Positions 1-4,575 of a stretch of DNA of 6,798 nucleotides are shown here, piece after piece. The stretch is taken from NCBI GenBank assembly GCA_948465625.1, contig CAOJXM010000060.1, positions 1-6,798 of the forward strand. Direction: 5' to 3'. The notes beneath the pieces were generated by a model. It searched no databases and was not told where the DNA came from. It worked only from the letters and a program-made list of their open reading frames with translations. Within the stretch, counting starts at the first letter, position 1. Each line of letters starts with the position of its first letter. The stretch comes from an uncultured Clostridium sp. Its GTDB lineage: Bacteria; Bacillota; Clostridia; TANB77; CAG-508. Both the position numbers and the translations under genes were made by a program.

Positions 1-1128
1 ATTTAATATAAAATCGATTTCTAATTGACTCTTTTTCTCATAATACATTAAATCATGATACCTAGTGTTAATTTCTTCTGCACATACATTCTCTAAAATA
101 GCCCCTTCATTTATATATAATTCATCATTTAATATTCCTCTTTGAATTCCCTCTTCATACATCGACATTAAAATCCCTGTATCTCTAACATATATTTTAA
201 AACAATCTAAACGTAGATTTGCTTTTAGCGGTGCTGCTGGCTCTGTAAGATTATAGCAATAATTGATTATTCCAGCATTCTTTAACCATTCAATACTACT
301 ACTATATTTTCTTTCTCCAACATTATTCTCACCTTCTAAAATATTTACATAGGAAAATTTTTTATTCTTTCTTGCTAACTGTGCTGGAATACTATCAAAT
401 GTATTTAATACTTTTTGTCTAATATTTGTTTCTGCATATTTTACAACATCTAATTTATAATCTTCAATCATCGACTTTTGCAAAGATATTACTTTTCCTA
501 AACTGTTTTCTTTTACATATTCATCTACAATTCTTGGCATTCCCCCTACTATTAAAAACATTTTGAATTGTTTATTAAGTTGCATTAATAGATATTCATC
601 AATTGGTTTTTTATTTTCAAAACATTTTTTTACTTCCAAAATCAAATTTTCTTTTATTCCTACTGCCCATAAAAATTCTTCAAAATCAAGTGGATACATA
701 TCTACAATTCTTTCATAACCAACTGGATAAGAAGTTATTTCTTTATAATATAATCCCAATAATGAACCAGACGCTATAACATCAATTCTTTTATCCATTC
801 CAAAACTTTTTAAAGCAACTCGAGCATTTGGGCAACTTTGAATTTCATCTAAAAATAAAATGGTTTTTCCTGGTTTTATTTCTATATTAGGAAATGTTAC
901 CTCTAATTTCATAATTAAAGTATCAGCATCTAAATCTCCATTAAAAATGTCTTTTAACGTTGGAGATAAATCAAAATTGATATAAATATAACTCTCATAA
1001 TTTTCTTTACAAAACTGTTCTATTATAAACGTTTTTCCTACTTGCCTTGCACCTCTTATTAATAAACATTGTTTATTTTCTTCCTTTTTCCAATCCATCA
1101 ATATTTTTGTTATTTTTCTTTTTAGCAT
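1..1128 (-). CDS. AAA ATPase with DUF4143-type C-terminus (partial, C-terminal end off window)
   Basis: The frame is open from an ATG at 1128 to the window edge (376 codons, no stop), so the protein is truncated only by the window. Seen in the translation: Walker A GARQVGKT at residues 26-33, Walker B LFLDEIQ at 91-97 and a sensor-1-like ASGSLLG at 119-125. The last visible residues include LEIDFIL, resembling the E-x-D core of the PD-(D/E)xK nuclease-like domain in DUF4143. This is the AAA_14 plus DUF4143 family, usually a little over 400 residues, so perhaps 30-80 residues are missing. The family is common, patchily distributed and has no firmly established function; links to defence or mobile DNA are inferred. 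The start is supported by a GGGGTGAG Shine-Dalgarno (1136-1143) and a matched promoter. It is transcribed separately from rng, which ends at its own terminator. Sure of the family, not of the role. Confidence 0.9.
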   Translation of the reverse strand, partial: MLKRKITKILMDWKKEENKQCLLIRGARQVGKTFIIEQFCKENYESYIYINFDLSPTLKDIFNGDLDADTLIMKLEVTFPNIEIKPGKTILFLDEIQSCPNARVALKSFGMDKRIDVIASGSLLGLYYKEITSYPVGYERIVDMYPLDFEEFLWAVGIKENLILEVKKCFENKKPIDEYLLMQLNKQFKMFLIVGGMPRIVDEYVKENSLGKVISLQKSMIEDYKLDVVKYAETNIRQKVLNTFDSIPAQLARKNKKFSYVNILEGENNVGERKYSSSIEWLKNAGIINYCYNLTEPAAPLKANLRLDCFKIYVRDTGILMSMYEEGIQRGILNDELYINEGAILENVCAEEINTRYHDLMYYEKKSQLEIDFILN

Positions 1129-1151
1129 TATCTCACTCACCCCTTATATAG

Positions 1152-1180
1152 ATTATACCATGTTCCAAAAGACTGTGCAA
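1152..1180 (-). promoter_or_regulatory. Sigma-A promoter of the AAA/DUF4143 gene
   Basis: On the minus strand there is a perfect -10 TATAAT (1152-1157) with the extended TGn element. It lies 17 bp from a TTGCAC -35 (1175-1180). The predicted start near 1145 leaves a leader of about 17 nt that begins almost at the Shine-Dalgarno. The -35 box overlaps the end of the proximal direct repeat (1177-1196), which would suit a regulator that competes with RNA polymerase. Confidence 0.75.
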
Positions 1181-1229
1181 GTTTTTCCTATCACTTTTAT
1201 TTGTTTGTTGCAAGTTTTTCCTATTACTT
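1177..1229. repeat. Two 20-bp direct repeats, 33-bp period, at the AAA gene promoter
   Basis: Copies at 1177-1196 and 1210-1229 share GCAAGTTTTTCCTATnACTT with one mismatch and start 33 bp apart, about three helical turns. The proximal copy overlaps the -35 box of the AAA gene and the distal copy ends seven bases before the rng terminator stem. The placement suggests a two-site operator or activator site. A chance local duplication cannot be excluded. Two copies with a 13-bp spacer are not a CRISPR array. Confidence 0.7.
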
Positions 1230-1235
1230 TAAAAT

Positions 1236-1264
1236 AAAGTCTGCAATTTTTTATTGCAGACTTT
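1236..1264 (-). terminator. Rho-independent terminator of pth-rng
   Basis: A perfect 11-bp inverted repeat (AAAGTCTGCAA / TTGCAGACTTT), extendable by one A-T pair, closes a 5-nt loop eight bases after the rng stop codon. On the minus strand the stem is followed by ATTTT. The tract is modest, but the stem and position fit a terminator separating rng from the AAA gene. Confidence 0.8.
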
Positions 1265-1271
1265 CTCCTTT

Positions 1272-2459
1272 TTACTCCTCTTGACTACACATATGCTTTC
1301 TTGTCATCTCTAGCAAATTCAATTTGCTAAATCCCACAATTTGTGTTTTCGAACGGTCCTTTTTCAAATTCTCTTTTAATATCTGAATAATCTTCTCCTT
1401 ATTTTCTTCCTCTTGCATATCAATATAATCAATGATAATAATTCCACCAATATCACGTAAGCGAAGCTGTTTTGCAATCTCTACACTTGCCTCTTTATTT
1501 ACCTCAAATACCGTATGCTCTAAATCTTGATTTCCTGTATACTTACCAGAATTCACATCAATTGCGGTAAGTGCTTCTGTTTTATCAATTGTAATAAATC
1601 CCCCACACTTTAACCAAATCTTTCTATTTTCTAATTTCTCAATCTGTTTTTTAATATCATGAATTTCTAGTAAATTCTCCTCTTGTAATTCTACCTTAAT
1701 TGGTTCCTTCATCTCTTTTACCAGCTTTGCAATTGCCTGATATTCCTGTTTGCTATTTACCGTTATTTTATCGATATTTTGGTCTACTAAATCAATCAAA
1801 ATCTTTTGTATCATTCCATAGCTTCTCTTTAATAACACAGGTGCCTTTAACTGTTGTTGTGCCTTTTGTGCAATTTCTTCCCATAATAGATACAAAGAAT
1901 TGATATCCTTTTGTATTTCCTCCTCCTGCTTTCCTAATGCAGAAGTTCGAATAATCGCTCCACAATCATCTGGCAAAGATTGTTCCACAATCTTGGTTAA
2001 TCTAGTTCTTTCTTCTTCTTTCTCTATTTTTTGTGATACTGTAATAAATGGCGTCTTTGGCATCAACACACAATATCTACCTGGTAAATTCAAATGAGTT
2101 GATACCCTTGCCCCTTTTCGATTTGTACCATCTCTTTTAATTTGCACAATTAATAAATCTCCTGGCTTAATTACCTCTTTAATATCCTGTCTTTGTATCA
2201 CTTGATTAATATCCTCTTGCTTCTCATCCACTTTTTCTAAAATATCCTTTAAATGAATAAACGTATTTTTTTCTTCTCCAATATCCACAAAAGCTGCTTG
2301 CATTCCTTTTAACACATTTTGTACTTTTCCTAGATAGATATTCCCCTCTAACCTATGATTATCTACATTTTCATTATACTTTTCTAGCATAATTCCATTT
2401 TCCAATAATATAATCGTTTTATTTTTATCCTTATCTACATTAACTATAATTTCTTTCAT
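1272..2459 (-). CDS. rng: Ribonuclease E/G family endoribonuclease, short form
   Basis: A single-strand-specific endoribonuclease for rRNA maturation and mRNA decay, expected in the cytoplasm or at the membrane. Domains seen in the 395 residues: an N-terminal S1-type RNA-binding segment (about 38-115, with GNIYLGKV and AAFVDIG), a 5'-sensor-like IIRTSA (R171, T172), and a DNase I-like catalytic core. The two metal-binding aspartates are present: D301 in AIDVNSG and D344 in IIIIDYIDM, 43 residues apart as for D303/D346 of E. coli RNase E. The chain ends right after EMTRK (384-388). It lacks the CPxC zinc-link and the small dimerisation domain of longer homologues (E. coli RNase G is about 489 residues), and no CPxC coding is found past the stop. 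It lies 25 bp after pth with no terminator between them. The nearest Shine-Dalgarno (AAGGA, 2473-2477) is 13 nt from the ATG, longer than ideal, but the conserved N-terminus supports this start. Confidence 0.93.
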   Translation of the reverse strand: MKEIIVNVDKDKNKTIILLENGIMLEKYNENVDNHRLEGNIYLGKVQNVLKGMQAAFVDIGEEKNTFIHLKDILEKVDEKQEDINQVIQRQDIKEVIKPGDLLIVQIKRDGTNRKGARVSTHLNLPGRYCVLMPKTPFITVSQKIEKEEERTRLTKIVEQSLPDDCGAIIRTSALGKQEEEIQKDINSLYLLWEEIAQKAQQQLKAPVLLKRSYGMIQKILIDLVDQNIDKITVNSKQEYQAIAKLVKEMKEPIKVELQEENLLEIHDIKKQIEKLENRKIWLKCGGFITIDKTEALTAIDVNSGKYTGNQDLEHTVFEVNKEASVEIAKQLRLRDIGGIIIIDYIDMQEEENKEKIIQILKENLKKDRSKTQIVGFSKLNLLEMTRKHMCSQEE

Positions 2460-2484
2460 ATTGCTTACTTATTCCTTTCTGCTT

Positions 2485-3042
2485 CTAATTATACTGATTC
2501 ATGGCTAAATCAATTCCACTCTTAATCATTTCCTCTACTGCCTCTTTTGCACATATCACACCTTGATTTAATATCTCTTTTTCTTCCTTCGTTAACTGAC
2601 CTATCACATAATTAATCTGATCCTCTTGCTGAGTTGGTCTACCAATTCCCACTCTTACTCTTGCAAAATCTTGTGTAGCTACTTCTGCCACTACTGACTT
2701 CATTCCATTATGGGACCCTGGTCCTCCCTTTTTTCGAATTTTGATTTCTCCTTTATCTACATCCATATCATCATAAATCACAATCAAATTCTCTTCTTCT
2801 ATCTTATAAAAATTAACAAACTCTCTTACTGCTTGTCCACTTAAATTCATATACGTTTGTGGTTTTATCAGTATAACCTTTTTATTCTCTATCATACCAC
2901 TACCATAAATCGCATTAAACTTCATTCGGCTCATCTCTATCTCATGTGCTTTTGCTAACTCATTAATCACATCAAATCCCATATTATGCCTCGTATTACT
3001 ATACTCTTCCTCTGGATTTCCCAATCCTACTATAAGATACAT
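2485..3042 (-). CDS. pth: Peptidyl-tRNA hydrolase (Pth)
   Basis: Cleaves the ester bond of peptidyl-tRNA dropped from ribosomes, recycling tRNA; an essential cytoplasmic housekeeping enzyme. The 185 residues are close to the usual length of about 190. Family signatures seen: VGLGNPEEEYSNTRHNMGF at 5-23, including N9 and catalytic H19; TYMNLSG with N66; IYDDMDVDKG with D91, matching the catalytic aspartate (D93 in E. coli); and GGPGSHNGMKS with N112. All residues known to matter for catalysis or tRNA binding are present. The ATG at 3042 has a strong GAGGTG ribosome binding site (3051-3056) with 8-nt spacing. It appears to be the first gene of a pth-rng unit with its own promoter just upstream. 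The stop codon is TAG. Confidence 0.97.
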   Translation of the reverse strand: MYLIVGLGNPEEEYSNTRHNMGFDVINELAKAHEIEMSRMKFNAIYGSGMIENKKVILIKPQTYMNLSGQAVREFVNFYKIEEENLIVIYDDMDVDKGEIKIRKKGGPGSHNGMKSVVAEVATQDFARVRVGIGRPTQQEDQINYVIGQLTKEEKEILNQGVICAKEAVEEMIKSGIDLAMNQYN

Positions 3043-3064
3043 AATCTTGTCACCTCGCCGATTT

Positions 3065-3093
3065 ATTATAGCACATCCTTTTCAAATCTGCAA
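3065..3093 (-). promoter_or_regulatory. Likely sigma-A promoter of pth-rng
   Basis: A perfect TATAAT (3065-3070, minus strand) lies 17 bp from TTGCAG (3088-3093), which matches the -35 consensus only in its first three bases. The predicted start near 3058 gives a 16-nt leader containing the pth ribosome binding site, the same compact layout as the other promoters here. The -35 overlaps the edge of the REP-like element by two bases. Confidence 0.55.
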
Positions 3094-3150
3094 ATGTCCC
3101 CATTAGGGACGGTTCTTTTTGGTCCAAGTTGGACCATTTGGGACGCATTT
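3092..3150. repeat. REP-like palindromic element
   Basis: A 59-bp block with nested inverted repeats. The outer arms are AAATGTCCC (3092-3100) and GGGACGCATTT (3140-3150), pairing over 9 bp with a 2-nt bulge. Inside are GTCCC-5 nt-GGGAC (3096-3110), an alternative to the outer pairing, and a perfect palindrome TGGTCCAA-G-TTGGACCA (3120-3136). The GGGACGGTTC core resembles repeats I recall as scattered through Firmicute genomes, in some cases near REP-associated tyrosine transposases; that link is from memory. It is more GC-rich than its surroundings and sits in a gap between a terminator and a promoter, a usual place for such repeats. No transposase gene is present in the window. Confidence 0.65.
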
Positions 3151-3176
3151 CTTCTTATTTCTATTCTACAATCTAC

Positions 3177-3204
3177 AAAAAATCTCGCCTAAGCGAGATT
3201 TTTT
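3177..3204 (-). terminator. Rho-independent terminator of the veg homologue
   Basis: A perfect 12-bp stem (six A, then TCTCGC, paired with GCGAGA and six T) with a 4-nt loop starts one base beyond the veg stop codon. On the minus strand it ends in a TTTTTT run. It is symmetric, so it could act in both directions. Confidence 0.92.
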
Positions 3205-3205
3205 C

Positions 3206-3499
3206 TTATAATCTTTTATATTTTTTTGTTTCCACTTGTGGCAATTTTAATGGATTAAAAGTTTCTCCATCAAATACTTTTACCTCTACAGACCTTGTTA
3301 GTACATCTTTATAGCTATATGTAACATTTCTGTTATTTTCATCATATTTCACTACAAATAACTCTGGGTATGTTTTTTCTATTGTTGCTTCCTTTTCAAA
3401 AAATTTACTTCTTCCAAGCGTACCTTTTACAATTATCTTTTGTCCTATTTTTTCAGTTATGTCAGTCTTCAAATTTGTGATATCATCTTTGTAAATCAT
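3206..3499 (-). CDS. veg: Veg family protein (VEG/DUF1021)
   Basis: A small protein of the Veg family (86 residues in B. subtilis). Veg has been linked there to biofilm gene control; its biochemical activity is not settled. Seen here: IGQKIIVKGTLGRSKFFEKEATIEKTYPELFVVKYDENNRNVTYSYKDVLTRSVEV, matching the family's K..GR.K..E..G.....YP..FVV.....VSYSY.D.LT..VEL pattern. The C-terminus is a few residues longer than the Bacillus form and ends in KKYKRL. I chose the ATG at 3499 (97 residues, MIYKDD...) over the in-frame ATG at 3511 (101 residues). The predicted transcription start near 3522 leaves only about 10 nt before 3511 and no ribosome binding site, whereas GGGTGAT (3503-3509) is well placed for 3499. 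Neighbouring yabG matches the Bacillus order. It is a single-gene unit with its own promoter and terminator. Confidence 0.9.
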   Translation of the reverse strand: MIYKDDITNLKTDITEKIGQKIIVKGTLGRSKFFEKEATIEKTYPELFVVKYDENNRNVTYSYKDVLTRSVEVKVFDGETFNPLKLPQVETKKYKRL

Positions 3500-3502
3500 T
3501 TC

Positions 3503-3509
3503 ATCACCC
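3503..3509 (-). promoter_or_regulatory. Ribosome binding site that sets the veg start
   Basis: GGGTGAT on the minus strand complements the 3' half of the GGAGGTGAT anti-SD partner, with 7 nt from its GG to the ATG at 3499. It overlaps the alternative upstream ATG (3511), which has no comparable site. Confidence 0.6.
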
Positions 3510-3528
3510 ATTTCTTTATTATGTTTGG

Positions 3529-3557
3529 ATTATATCATTTGTGTTGTAAAATGTCAA
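3529..3557 (-). promoter_or_regulatory. Perfect-consensus sigma-A promoter of veg
   Basis: TTGACA (3552-3557), a 17-bp spacer and TATAAT (3529-3534) on the minus strand, plus an extended TGn before the -10. This is a 12/12 match at optimal spacing. The B. subtilis veg promoter is a well-known very strong promoter, so strong expression is probably a conserved trait. The first two bases of the -35 lie in the T-run of the upstream terminator. Confidence 0.93.
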
Positions 3558-3596
3558 AAAAGGTAAGCGGTCATTTTCCTGATTTTTCCGCTTACC
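3556..3596 (-). terminator. Rho-independent terminator of yabG
   Basis: A 9-bp stem (GGTAAGCGG at 3562-3570, CCGCTTACC at 3588-3596) with a 17-nt AT-rich loop lies 43 bp past the yabG stop. On the minus strand it runs into six T (3556-3561). The T-run shares two bases with the veg -35 box, so termination and the next promoter are back to back. Confidence 0.85.
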
Positions 3597-3616
3597 CGTA
3601 GGATTTATTTAGTTTT

Positions 3617-3660
3617 ATTACATTTGTATTACATTAATGTTACAAGGTTGTTACATTATG
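3617..3660. repeat. Four degenerate 11-bp tandem repeats across the yabG 3' end
   Basis: Units start at 3617, 3628, 3639 and 3650. On the plus strand they begin ATTACATT, ATTACATT, GTTACAAG and GTTACATT, so the conserved core is (A/G)TTACAtt every 11 bp. They cover the yabG stop codon at 3640-3642 and encode part of its last residues. The period near one helical turn would place all units on one DNA face. A short slippage repeat in AT-rich sequence is equally possible. Confidence 0.5.
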
Positions 3661-4002
3661 TCTCTTACCTCTTGCCCCTATCCCATTAATGCCATCTTTG
3701 CCATCTCTTAGTTCATTTTCTATATCATTTATTGTTACATATTTATATTCATCGGTAATGGCTACTTTTTCTGCTACTACTAATGGATCCATAAAATCAA
3801 TCAAAACTCTAGCTGGTGATGAAGCAAAATTTGCTCCTGCAGAAACCAATGCCTCATAATAACTTTGACAAGCACCTGCAAATATGACTAAATCCTTACC
3901 TGATTTTTGAACCCATCTTTTTGCTTGTATTACTGTGTTGATAAAATACCTAGAATTTCTATAATTATAAATATCATTATAGCCAGTTCCTTTACGAATC
4001 AT
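3640..4002 (-). CDS. yabG: YabG C-terminal part (Cys motif), separate frame
   Basis: A 120-residue frame opens at an ATG (4000-4002) which in the repaired protein is an internal Met just after GHDG. It overlaps the N-terminal frame by 11 bp. It contains NYRNSRYF (13-20), VIFAGACQSYYEA with the probable nucleophile C45 (39-51) and ANFASSPARVLIDF (57-70). No Shine-Dalgarno precedes the ATG, so independent translation would need reinitiation from the first frame's stop. Conservation up to the end argues against long-standing decay. Confidence 0.7.
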   Translation of the reverse strand: MIRKGTGYNDIYNYRNSRYFINTVIQAKRWVQKSGKDLVIFAGACQSYYEALVSAGANFASSPARVLIDFMDPLVVAEKVAITDEYKYVTINDIENELRDGKDGINGIGARGKRHNVTTL

Positions 4003-4489
4003 ACCGGTCGTGACCAGTAATCACTAGGATATCTGGATGATATCGATTTAACAAATCGGTTACTACATATTGTTGTTTACTTTCTGGCACATTTCTCACC
4101 ACTGCTTTTAGTCCCACTTTTTTATAATATTTTGTTGATTTATCACTATATTTTTTATCTCCATCTAGGTGTAAAATGAATCCTGTTTCCTCACTCCCTT
4201 GCGACCTCCCAAGAAATCTTTTTTTGATTGGTTGCTGTAGTTTTTTTGCACATTCTCTTACTCTTTCTTCTAACTTCGTTTCTAGGCTCCTAAGGTTGTT
4301 GTCTATCCTTTCTTGTTCAATTAATACTAAATCTTCTATTGGTGCATCTGCTTCAATTCGAATGGTCATTCCTTTTAATATGACAACTTTTTCTCCATTT
4401 GCTTTGTTAATTACTTTTTGTACTCGAAACAATATATCCTTTCCATATGAAATTCTTCCTACTATATCACCTTTTTTTATTTTATCCAT
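3992..4489 (-). CDS. yabG: YabG N-terminal part (KOW-like region plus GHD motif), frameshift product
   Basis: The frame as read directly gives 165 residues from the well-supported ATG at 4489 to a TAA at 3992-3994. It holds the KGDIVGRISYGKDILFRV opening, a charged helical stretch (about 55-90) and the first part of the protease fold up to LVITGHD (H160). The last four residues, RYDS, are out of frame and not family-like. It lacks the Cys motif, so it should be inactive alone. Confidence 0.8.
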   Translation of the reverse strand: MDKIKKGDIVGRISYGKDILFRVQKVINKANGEKVVILKGMTIRIEADAPIEDLVLIEQERIDNNLRSLETKLEERVRECAKKLQQPIKKRFLGRSQGSEETGFILHLDGDKKYSDKSTKYYKKVGLKAVVRNVPESKQQYVVTDLLNRYHPDILVITGHDRYDS

Positions 4490-4554
4490 AAACTCACCTC
4501 ATTACAATCAGGTTATTATATTCTATGTCGAAAATTGTAATTTGGTGAGTTTAT
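4488..4554. repeat. Long inverted repeat enclosing the yabG promoter and ribosome binding site
   Basis: Arms 4488-4508 and 4534-4554 are complementary at 19 of 21 positions: 11 bp, a 2x2 mismatch (4499-4500 against 4542-4543), then 8 bp, around a 25-nt centre. The lower-coordinate arm contains the yabG Shine-Dalgarno (4493-4500) and the first two bases of the start codon. The other arm contains the sigma-K -35 (4544-4547). There is no T-run after the hairpin, so it is not a typical terminator. In RNA read through from the cyclophilin gene it would hide the yabG start; in sigma-K RNA starting near 4512 the upstream arm is absent. The structure is seen in the sequence; the switching role is inferred. 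Confidence 0.8.
4519..4547 (-). promoter_or_regulatory. Sigma-K-type sporulation promoter of yabG
   Basis: On the minus strand, CACC (4544-4547) lies 16 bp upstream of CATAGAATA (4519-4527). This fits the sigma-K pattern mACm, 16-17 bp, CATAnnnTA. B. subtilis yabG is known to be under sigma-K, so the match agrees with the gene's identity. The predicted start near 4512 gives a leader of about 22 nt. A TATAAT at 4515-4520 overlaps but has no -35 partner. Confidence 0.75.
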
Positions 4555-4575
4555 TTATCTATTTATTTCATTATT

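Larger units (their letters stand above)
3640..4489 (-). pseudogene. yabG: Frameshifted sporulation cysteine protease YabG
   Basis: YabG is a spore-specific cysteine protease that trims coat and cortex-associated proteins. In C. difficile it also processes germination proteins. The two overlapping frames here join into one 282-residue product, near the usual length of about 290. The N-terminal KKGDIVGRISYGKDILFRV, the middle LHLDGD...LVITGHD, and the C-terminal NYRNSRYF...VIFAGACQSYYEALVSAGANFASSPARVLIDFMDP...EKVA are all family hallmarks. The break is at GAC-CGG-TAT: removing one C (plus-strand G at 4006 or 4007) restores GHDGMIRKGTGYNDIYNYRNS. The likely catalytic His (H160) is before the break and Cys (repaired C207) after it; their 47-residue spacing agrees with the His172/Cys218 pair I recall for B. 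subtilis. No other damage is seen, so it is a recent mutation, an assembly error or a split gene. RBS GAGGTGAG is at 4493-4500. A sigma-K promoter lies upstream. Confidence 0.88.

Noticed and set aside
1177..1229. CRISPR repeats
   Set aside because: Only two copies of a 20-bp repeat with a 13-bp spacer and no cas genes.
1236..1271. Frameshifted continuation of rng encoding a zinc-link
   Set aside because: The three forward frames after the stop contain only hairpin and AT-rich sequence, with no Cys pair or Gly-rich end.
1700..2097. Open frames on the plus strand opposite rng, and similar ones opposite pth, veg, yabG and disA
   Set aside because: They lie antisense to well-conserved proteins, show no family resemblance and have low-complexity hydrophobic translations typical of antisense frames in AT-rich DNA.
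3092..3150. tRNA or other cloverleaf RNA gene in the nested palindrome
   Set aside because: Too short for a tRNA, with no T-loop GTTCRA in the right place and no anticodon-arm geometry. The outer stem has a 2-nt bulge and the block fits a REP-like repeat better.
3992..4010. Programmed +1 frameshift in yabG
   Set aside because: No slippery heptamer, no rare-codon or stop-at-shift arrangement as in prfB, and no stimulatory internal Shine-Dalgarno is visible. Other YabG proteins are, to my knowledge, encoded in one frame.
4515..4520. Sigma-A -10 (TATAAT) for yabG
   Set aside because: At 16-18 bp upstream there is only AT-rich sequence without TTGACA likeness, while the overlapping sigma-K elements match well.
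4488..4554. The inverted repeat as a terminator of the cyclophilin operon
   Set aside because: On the minus strand the stem is followed by the yabG coding start, which is A-rich with no T-run. The 25-nt loop is also long for an intrinsic terminator.
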